A DNA stretch of 64,000 nt from Nematostella vectensis. Taxonomy: Eukaryota > Cnidaria > Anthozoa > Actiniaria > Edwardsiidae. Shown here piece after piece: positions 47,901-58,100 of this stretch. The notes beneath the pieces are model-generated. The model ran no database searches. It saw only the letters and a list, made by a program, of their open reading frames with translations, and was not told the DNA's origin. The stretch lies in assembly GCF_932526225.1 (NCBI RefSeq), contig NC_064039.1, positions 7,129,459 through 7,193,458 of the forward strand, written 5' to 3'. Numbering within the stretch: the stretch's first letter is position 1; each line of letters begins with the position of its first letter. Made by a program: the position numbers and the translations under genes.

Positions 47901-50292
47901 GAGCTGCTGCGATATTTTCGATTGAATTCAGCAAATAAAGCATAGGACATTACTGTGTGTGGTGGTTCTGTTGAAAATTCTTCCCCATAATTTGTCTTAT
48001 ATTGGCTAAAAAAACATTTTTTGTTTGGCAAAAATTAGCACACTAGACACCATGGGGAGAGTAAAACACCCTTTCCGTGTTCCTTTTACGCTAAAACTTT
48101 ATCCTCCGAGTTCAAGTTCCACTGTAGGTACACCATGAGCGCATGCGCACTATGCAATTCCTAACTCGACACAGCCAACCTACATCTAACCTTCTGAATT
48201 ACTTTCACCACAGGTAACCCACGTGCCACTTATAAGTCCGTTCGCCACAAGCGAGGAGCTGAGCTCACCCTTTTTCGGCGCATTTTTCCGCACAGTACCC
48301 CCCGACGGGGAGCAGGCCAAGGCCATGGCGAGCATCATCGAGCATTTCGGGTGGACCTACGTCGCCGTGTTGGCGCTCGACACAACGTACGGTCAATACG
48401 GGGTGCGCGCACTGCAGCGGGTCTCATTTAGACGAAAGACTTTCTGCATCGCGCTTACAGAGTTCTTCACGGAGACGGGATACAACGGGCAGTTTATGCA
48501 CATTATCACGAAACTCAAACTCCTAAAAAATACTAAAGTCGTGGTGCTATGGGCAGACCATGAAAGTGCCAAGGCGTTCCTGTACGAAGCGGAGCGTCGC
48601 GAACTGTTTGGGCGCACGTTTTTGATGAGTGAAGCGATGTCGACAGTTGATGCTGGCGTCCTGGCCAGGCACGAGGCGGTGCTGAGGGGGGCGTTGGGCG
48701 TGGTCCCGCACAAGTTCCGGGACGTCGAATTAGAGGAACACCTAAAGAACATTGCACCCTTGGTGACGACACGGGGAAGAATACCGTGGTGGGATGAGTT
48801 CTGGGAGCAGGAGTTCAACTGCACTAGCAGCGTCCATGGGAAGTCACACCTTTCGCCTTGCAGTGAGTCCCTGCGATTGTCTCATACTGGGTTGCAAAAG
48901 GTCTCTAATGGTTACACGTCGTACATCACGGACGCTGTCTACGCCATAGCCAGGTCCTTGCACGAATTGTACAAGTGTAATTCGACATCAGGGTGTTTAC
49001 ACGCGTCTCGAGCCAGCCCAAAGGACGTGACAGAGAAGTTGAGAGAGATCTCTTTCCAGGGTCAAACTGGGCTGGTGAACTTCACGACTTCTGGTGACCC
49101 GGAGACTGCACGCTACGATTTCATCAACTTCCAGGAAAGAGGAGGAGATTACGCGATTGTGAAAATAGGTGAGTGGTCAGCACGCGGGGCAAGCGCCGCA
49201 CCCACGATCAAGAACAACTCCATCCTCTGGAACACGGAGGGAAACACCATTCCCGTATCCGTGTGCGAGAAACAGTGTAAGGCCGGCTACAAGCAGATTA
49301 ACACTACAACTTGTTGCTGGACTTGCATTGTCTGCCCAAATGGTTTCTTCAACAGTATCCCCGGCTCGTCAAACTGCACCGAGTGTTCGCCGGAGCAGAC
49401 GTCCATCAAGGACAGGACCAAGTGTATTGACCGACCCCTGGTCAATATTCGATGGTCTGACACCGAGGCTGTTCTATTCCTCTTGCTGGCCATTCTAGGC
49501 CTCTTAGCGACGCTGTTTGTCGCGATCGTGTTCATCAAACATAAGGACACGCCCGTAGTTCGGGGATCCAACCGCGAACTTAGTTATTTCCTTCTGTTCG
49601 TAATCTCCATGCTGTACATCATGACATTCGTGCAGCTCGCATTACCGACCGATACCATCTGCTACCTCCTTCAGCCGTGGCGCTATATATCCTGCACTCT
49701 GTCCGTCTCCATTCTTTTCTTGAAAACCAACCGCATCGTGCGCGCGTTCCAGACGGTCGTCCCCGAATGGTTCAAGAAATACGTGTTGGATCGCAAGCGC
49801 CAGTTCATCGCGGTACTCGTGCTGAACTGCGTGGAAGTCTTACTGGCGGTTTGCTGGCTGTTCTTTGATGCTCCCCACCGCAAGCGCATCATCACGACCG
49901 TGATCTTCGTCACGTGCTCTCCGTACAGGACCGTTGTAGGTGGCATACTACGAGCCGTCATGTTCGGTTATTTCATCCTCATGTCGCTCCTCTGCACCTT
50001 CTACGCCTTCAAGGCCCGCAAGCTGCCAGAGAACTTCAACGAGGCCCGGTACATCGGGTTCTCCATGTACGTGTTGTTGTTGTCCTGGGTGGCGTATTAC
50101 CCGGTAGACTCGGCGCTCGAGGGATCGTACATCACGATCGTGGCGTGCGCGACTGGCCTCGTGATGGCATATGGTCTACTTGGATGCATGTTTCTACCCA
50201 AAGTCTTTGTCATTCTCAGATACCCAGAGAAGAACACGGAGGAGTTTGTGAAAGCTTCAGTGGGTCGTTTTAATTTCAGCTCAAACAATTGA
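44946..50292 (+). CDS. Class C G protein-coupled receptor (mGluR/CaSR-like), two exons
   Basis: 847 aa from exons 44946-45410 and 48214-50292, joined in phase 0 (SSLLQ|VTHVPLIS). Residues 1-25 are a signal peptide (VMVVLVAFLTLHSLSF). Residues about 26-500 form a venus-flytrap ligand-binding domain with GSSSSTF and SPFATSEEL, placed like the amino-acid-binding Ser and Thr of mGluRs. Residues about 505-565 are a nine-cysteine NCD3G-type domain (CEKQCKAGY, CCWTCIVCP, CTECSPEQTS). Residues about 570-820 are the 7TM region (RGSNRELSYFLL, KTNRIVRAFQ, ARKLPENFNEARYIGFSMY, FLPKVFVILRYPEKNT). The Cys-rich domain rules out GABA-B type. The tail after TM7 is only about 25 residues, lacking Homer or PDZ motifs. 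The ligand is probably an amino acid; the exact subtype is not decidable. AATAAA lies 33 nt after the stop. Confidence 0.93.
47461..47585. repeat. 50-bp inverted repeat (hairpin) in the class C GPCR intron
   Basis: Arms 47461-47510 and 47536-47585 share AAACGTCGT-TATCCATGAGCC and ATTCAATGCAAAT in opposite orientation with about five mismatches and a 25-nt loop. A foldback element or a structured RNA; no coding content. Confidence 0.75.
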
Positions 50293-50324
50293 AAATTCCA
50301 TTCTAAAATTTGAACTTGAGCTCT

Positions 50325-50330
50325 AATAAA
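50325..50330 (+). terminator. Polyadenylation signal AATAAA of the class C GPCR
   Basis: Canonical AATAAA 33 nt beyond the stop codon, implying a very short 3' UTR if used. Confidence 0.55.
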
Positions 50331-52113
50331 TTATACTGCCATGCATTCAAATTCTGGATTTGAAGACTTCATGTAGCAGCCTGTAGTACTTAAAAAGGCA
50401 CATTTTGTTGTGCTCTTAAAAGTTCAAATGGCTTTCAAAGACCTGATTGAGTTATTTATACGTTACCCATGATCCACATTCTACCGTCATGCTTCGACAC
50501 ATGGATTTTCCAGGGCAACCGTATTCCGTATATGGGATGCAGCACTGATCAATTCTTGGACCTAATTGTTTGGACAGATTATTTTTACGTCACTGGAAAT
50601 AGACGATACTTATTATCAAAGGCTAGTGTGCAATTCTTTATTTTATTTCATGGGAACTTTTACTGTAAAGGCCTGTGCGAGCTATTGTTAGTCTTTCGGT
50701 GATGTGTAAAACTTATGGATAAAACTTCAAATGACGTACTGCCAATTGAGTGGTTATTTCTTGGTTATCTTAGTAGTAGAGTCCCCCTTTATAATAAATC
50801 CTGTCCTAATAAGCGTTCATGTACTGAAATTACCTCTGCAAGAGAGTGGGTTATTTAGGTTTGTTGTCAGATTGACAGGTTACCTTTAGGCCTTATGTAC
50901 ACAAAGACGTACATAACAAAGGCACTTTCGATCCCAAGTAAAACAGCAATAATATCAAATAGTATTGACGACAGATTGGTAAAATTTATCCACTTAAGTA
51001 CAAACACTCTCTCCAAATGCGACAGATGCTATAAATAAATTCTTTAATGCTTTATACATATTTACATTTCCTTTGTTATATGAATAAAAATATATTTCCA
51101 TTTAGTACTTAAGTGTGGTGTCCTTGCAGATGATAACTGTAATAAACAGGAAAGAATAAATCCGTTACTTCTTTCTCCGAGATCGGAACCCAAAACGAGT
51201 ACTCAGAAAACATTAATTAACTTTATGCGCGCTTTGAGAATGTACTTACACATATAAGTCTAGCCCTTTCCCCAGAAAGAAAAGGAAATAATTATCGGTC
51301 CATAACGCTCCCATTTTGTGCTGGTCTGGATAGTAGTTGGCTTTGGTATCTAGATACATTATCCGTTTATTTGGTAATAAGAAAATGCGAAGGCAAAATA
51401 AAATTCTCCCTATATATTGGTGTTAAGAAAAACATGGCGCATTTTTCATCCCCAAACAAATTCAAAGCAGAGGGCTTCTGAAATTACTACATTACTACAT
51501 ATAACTACATTACTCAAAATGACTAAATAATTGGACATTTCTCAAAATTTTTATAATCCTCGGGGACCAAACGCCAGAAGAATGCAGGAGAAATGAGGTG
51601 CAATAAATATACAGGAAAGGGGGCAAGAAAAGAAGCAAGAACAATCAACTTTTGTAGTGCTTACTTGGTTTAACTACTTGGCCTCCTTTGCTTTGGCTGA
51701 CCGAGCGAATTGCTAGTTAAACGTCAAGGATAACAAGCAGATGCAAGTAACAACCTTTCTTCAGCGAATGCTAGGCACACTACAACCCCTTCCGCCTCCT
51801 TGCACATACATATCCTTGGCAAGTTACTGAGAAAAAATGATGAAAGCAACTGACACCACCAGCATACACACCCTTGACACACTTCAAGAATCTGAAAATT
51901 AGAACTAGCCACGCTAATCAATCAACTCAGCCCCATAGCACATAAGCCTACACACACTCAAAGTCATTGCACAATGAGAAATGCCCACATTGTCGGCTAG
52001 CATACCAACATACACACATATCCTCAGCACACTTGAACTCCACCAAGGAGCTACCCACACTGTTGACTAGCATACCAGACCATTTAAACAAAGATTATTG
52101 AACATTTGATTTT
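50331..52113. other. Intergenic between convergent genes
   Basis: AT-rich sequence between the 3' ends of the class C receptor and RNPC3. No coding exon is supported. GTTACCCATGATCCACATTC at 50463 resembles words near 41230 and 47175, which hints at a dispersed repeat. Confidence 0.4.
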
Positions 52114-55100
52114 CTAGGATACAATAACGATAGGTTTTCCATGTAACATGTAGCCATGGACTTCACGTAGAGCTCGTTTAGCCTTTTCTTCACTCGGTAA
52201 AGTCACGAACGCTTGACCTTTCATCCGCCCCTCCTTCATCAAGCGGATGTCAAATCTGCCAATAATTGACAACAGTACACCATTTAAACTCAGCTTTTCA
52301 GTAAAAAAAAAATATGATAACCTGTGCCACCCAATACACACACATTGTGTTGGTTAAGTTCAATGTGTGCATGCTGAAAGATGTTTGTGTGCGCACATTG
52401 TGGTTGACCAACTTGAATCCTGGTAGCAAAAATGGCTTTAAAGTAACAATCATCTGTGCAAGTTTTATTCATGTACACACGCTGTGGTTTGCTGGATTTC
52501 ATTCGTATATGTACCTGTGATTGGCTGTATGACACATTGTGATTAGCGGAGCAACACCTACCTGTCCTTCTGTTCTCCAACACTAAAATCCACATATCTT
52601 CCAAAAACGTACATTAAATCCTGAAAAAAGAAACTGTAAGTCAACACCTGACTGGATAGTATTACAATATTCTTCCCTGGGTATTGCTATTCTTGAGATG
52701 GTAATAAGGGGTGCGGAATCACTCTGGCCTGGGACATGCCCAAGTCAGTTAAAGATATCCTGAGGTAAGAAGTTTATGATTAATACCTTATCCTCAACCT
52801 GTCGTGAGAGGTTCTTGACGTACAGTCTACTCGTCGGGTCACCAGGTGAGTAGTTCTTAAACTGAGACATTGCTTTGATTTCTGCAAAGGAGTTTAAGAG
52901 CAATGTTAGTAGTGTGTCCAGATAACATAAGATAGCCATATACAATGATATCACACAAAAAATACAACAATGGTAACCAAATTAAACAGATACACAGAGC
53001 GTCTGTTAATATAGAGTTGTTTGTTTAGCCTCAGAAGTACCTTTTTCACTCATTCTATTTGCCTTTAACTCCCTTGAAGAGACAAACTCGTTGGTCTCTA
53101 GAAGTGGTTCGTCAACTTCTCCCTCCTCTTTCTCTTCTGGTTGCTTTTGGGAAGGAGCAAACACACCAAACCCTTCAGAGCCCTGTTGGCTATCCCCTGG
53201 AGTACCCTGTGTGTCGGAAAATGGTGGACCAGCCTCAAAAATAGATGTAATTGCATCGGTCAGGTTGAAAGCAATCTTGCGCTGTGGGACTTGGGATGTC
53301 TCAAAAGCTTCTTCAAACGGTTGGGATTCCTTTGGTGGTGCTTTGCGTTTCTTAGGTTCTGGCACTTTTGCAGGTTGAAGTTTTGTGCGTTTCCGTGCTG
53401 TTGCGTGATCCTGTTTGGGTTTGGCTTGCATGCCAAACATGGACTGCTCTTTTAACCTGTAAATGCCAATCAAAACATACATTTATTAGAAAATCTCACT
53501 CACGCTGTTATTGTCTACTATAAAAAAATCATACCTAAAAAAATCACAAAAAAGTGTAATCTACTACAATTAATGTGCAATTACAGATCTCATAATTCAA
53601 TACAATGCAATAGATATATGGTTGAAAATATCAACAGTCCCAAAATTTTTTTGATAAACATTTAATTTTATCAGCTATATATTGTTCTTCATGATTTCAC
53701 TTGCAGCTGTAGTGAGTAAATGATTTGTCAACAGTGCAGCCCTTTTACAAAGCTAATCTGCCAAATAATGATTTTGTTTCCTTTCCCTCCATTGCCACCA
53801 CTGAACATTTAACATTTACCGGCGCTCCTTCTCCTCTTCATCACTCTCAATCTCTGACTCTTCACTGGAAAGGTACACATCCTCATCTGGGACTGCATTA
53901 CTGGGTGGGGCCACTGTTGCACCAACCTCACAAACAAATAGACATATGTAGTTTATGGTTAAAATAACAATGAAGATAGCTCATGTAGTATATACTGGAT
54001 ATAACAAAGAGTGGGGGTAGTATTGTAAGCATGTAGTGTTGTAAAGGCTTGCTCAAATAGATTTTATATTGCTAGTAAAAAGGTGGCCAAGCATTGCTGA
54101 CTATCCTTGAGAGTGGATATACATCCTTGAGAGTGGATATACATTTTATATTGCTAGTAAAAAGCTGGCCAAGCATTGCTGACTATCCTTGAGAGTGGAT
54201 ATACATTTTATATTGCTAGTAAAAAGCTGGCAAGCATTGCTGACTATCCTTGAGGGTGGATATACAGTACAGTGATCAAGCATATTGCTAGTAAAAAGCT
54301 GGCCAAGCATTGCTGACTATCCTTGAGAGTGGATATACAGTACAGAAATCAAGCATATTGCTTATAAAAAGCTGGCCAAGCATTGCTGACTATTCTTGAG
54401 AGTGGATATACAGTACAGTAATCAAGCAGATTGCTAGTAAAAAGCTGGCCAAGCATTGCTGACTATCCTTGGGAGTGGATATACAGTACAGTAATCAAAC
54501 ATATTGCTAGTAAAAAGCTGGCCAAGCATTGCTGACTATCCTTGAGAGTGGATATACAGTACAGTAATCAAGCAGATTGCTAGTAAAAAGCTGGCCAAGC
54601 ATTGCTGACTATCCTTGGGAGTGGATATACAGTACAGTAATCAAACATATTGCTAGAAAAAAGCTGGCCAAGCATTGCTGAGTATCCTTGGGAGTGGATA
54701 TACATCCTTGAGAGTGGATATACATCCTTGGGAGTGGATATACATCCTTGAGAGTGGATATACATCCTTGAGAGTGGATATACATCCTTGAGAGTGGATA
54801 TACATCCTTGAGAGTGGATATACATCCTTGAGAGTGGATATACATCCTTGAGAGTGGATATACATCCTTGAGAGTGGATATACATCCTTGAGAGTGGATA
54901 TACATCCTTGAGAGTGGATATACATCCTTGGGAGTGGATATACATCCTTGAGAGTGGATATACATCCTTGGGAGTGGATATACATCCTTGGGAGTGGATA
55001 TACATCCTTGAGAGTGGATATACATCCTTGAGAGTGGATATACATCCTTGGGAGTGGATATACATCCTTGAGAGTGGATATACATCCTTGGGAGTGGATA

Positions 55101-58100
55101 TACAGTACAGTAATCACACTTACTATGGGCGGGGTGGGGGTGACCTCCCCAAATGGAGCTGGCAAATTCATCTTGTTCATCAAATGCAACACCTTTAAAA
55201 AACATGCAATGGAAACTAATGTATAACACATATACACATGACAATTTTAGCAGTCAATTGACACTGAAATCTACTTACTGTATTTACTCATGAACAATGC
55301 ACACTTTGAGAACTCACATGAAAATGACATTTAAAATCAGGATGAGCATACATGACACTTCTTGTTTGAGAGGTCAAAAATGTGCAAAATAATAAAAATA
55401 GAAATAAACAAAAGACAAGTTTTTGAATCTTATATATCACCAATCAACTGAAAGAGTAGGATAATCTGCACTTTATTTTGACTTTCAACATGTTGCCATG
55501 GCGAACTGTAAACAACGTGACCAAGAAGTCAGTAAAGATCACAAAAGCAAAGAAAAAAAATAATGTAAGTAACTGTTGTTTTTGTGTGCACAACAATGCC
55601 TCAAGATTGTAGCCCATGGCAATCTTCAAGAGTAAGACAACGCCAAGGTTTAGTAATCCTCACAGAGTTGTTGTTGCTGTACAAGACAAGTAATGGATGG
55701 ACAGGAGCAGAATTCAAATGTGGAACCAAAAATGTCTGGAGATAAGAGTCGGCTTGTTTATGAGGGTTGTTTTTAGTGACTTTTTACTTATTTTGTATAT
55801 CTTTTTAAAAACATGCTTTCCTTGTGAAAACCAATTTATTTGTACTCGAATAATAAAATTGGATAACACAGTATTGCAGTTTGGCAGGTACATTGTATGA
55901 TTTCCATATATATACATGGTATGACTTCATTATTAAAAAAACAAACAAAATAAACTGCTAAATGACCAATTATGAACAGTCTGATTGAAAATTTTCTGAG
56001 GCAAAGGCCACCCATATTGTACCTGCTCAGAGTCAAGGCCTCCCATACCTGCTCAAAATGTCATATTTCATTCAGACAGCCAGTGTTTCATTTGTTCCAT
56101 TTTTATTACCTTGCCCTCCTTTGCTAGAATTATTTTTTATTTCAGAGCCCCAAAATTGTCAGCTTTTCTGGAGACTGCATTTGTAAGACTCACCTGTGTA
56201 TAGAACTTTGGGACACATGCAAGAGTGTGTGCAATGTTGGTTAGAATGGATGCCGTGGGTGGCGGATAGAGGTATGTCAGGTGGGGGTTACCAGGATACT
56301 TTAACCTGGGAGAAGAAGGTGGAGGCATCAAAATCATATTATCAGAATACGTAATTCAACCATGAAGTATCACAAAATCAAATGAATTAAAATCTAAAGC
56401 CAATGCAAGCAAGAACAACTGTGCACACAATCAAACAATTTCTTGTTAGAAATCATATGCTTCAGGTACAAAAATATTTTTACCCCAATTTTGGTGCTAT
56501 TCCATGCTCAATTCTATTCTGCTTGTCCATTTCAGACGTCACGTCTTGCTGGTCCTTGCTGTTTTCTGATGCTGCTTCCTTTTTGGGTGACATTCTGTAA
56601 AACAAATAAGAACACTCAGTATTAATCAGGCAGGTCCCACAGATATTCAGGGGGAGGGGTTCAAAACATGTAAATCGTAACAATATGTAAAGCATTTTGG
56701 TGTCTTAACAAGAATAAAGAAACTCTTTTTGGAAGCAAAAAGCAGGAGGGGGTACTGCATTTGAAAAAGCTGGAGAAGGTAACTAGGGCAGGCAGTTGAA
56801 GGAGGAATGGGTGACTGTGCAACCACTACCAAGCAACACTGTGCCGCTGTACACCTGTCCCTTTACCTATTAGAGTGATGTGCCTCTGTACACCTGTCCC
56901 CTTAACTATTAGAGTGATGTGCCACTCTACACCTGTCCCCTTACCTATTAGAGTGATGTGCCTCTGTACACCTGTCCCCTTACCTATTAGAGTGCTGTGC
57001 CGCTGTACACCTGTCCCCTTACCTATTAGAGTGATGTGCCGCTGTACACCTGTCCCCTTATCTATTAGAGTGCTGTGCCGCTGTACACTTGTCCCCTTAC
57101 CTATTAGAGTGATGTGCCGCTGTACACCTGTCCCCTTACCTATTAGAGTGCAGTGCCGCTGTACACCTGTCCCCTTACCTATTAGAGTGCTGTGGTACAC
57201 TTGTCCCCTTACCTATTAGAGTGCAGTGCCGCTGTACACTTGTCCCTTTACCTATTAGAGTGCTGTGCCGCTATACACCTGTCCCCTTACCTATTAGAGT
57301 GCTGTGCCGCTGTACACCTGTCCCCTTACCTATTAGAGTGCAGTGCCGCTGTACACTTGTCCCCTTACCTATTAGAGTGATGTGCCGCTGTACACCTGTC
57401 CCCTTACCTATTAGAGTGCAGTGCCGCTGTACACCTGTCCCCTTACCTATTAGAGTGCAGTGCCGCTGTACACCTGTCCCCTTACCTATTAGAGTGCAGT
57501 GCCGCTGTACACCTGTCCCCTTACCTATTAGAGTGATGTGCCGCTGTATACCTGTCCCCTTACCTATTAGAGTGATGTGCCGCTGTACACTTGTCCCCTT
57601 ACCTATTAGAGTGCAGTGCCGCTGTACACCTGTCCCCTTACCTATTAGAGTGCAGTGCCGCTGTACACCTGTCCCCTTACCTATTAGAGTGCAGTGCCGC
57701 TGTACACCTGTCCCTTTACCTATTAGAGTGCTGTGCCGCTGTACACCTGTCCCTTTACCTATTAGAGTGATGTGCCTCTGTACACCTGTCCCTTTACCTA
57801 TTAGAGTGATGTGCCGCTGTACACCTGTCCCCTTACCTATTAGAGTGATGTGCCGCTGTACACCTGTCCCCTTACCTATTAGAGTGATGTGCCGCTGTAC
57901 ACCTGTCCCCTTACCTATTAGAGTGCTGTGCCGCTGTACACCTGTCCCCTTACCTATTAGAGTGATGTGCCGCTGTACACCTGTCCCCTTACCTATTAGA
58001 GTGCTGTGCCGCTGTACACCTGTCCCCTTACCTATTAGAGTGATGTGCCGCTGTACACCTGTCCCCTTACCTATTAGAGTGCTGTGCCGCTGTACACCTG

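Noticed and set aside
54580..55244. Three overlapping minus-strand frames rich in MYIHSQGCIS and KDVYPLSR
   Set aside because: They are the 20-bp array of RNPC3 intron 6 fused to the real exon 6. Only 55124-55192 (VLHLMNKMNLPAPFG...) is coding.
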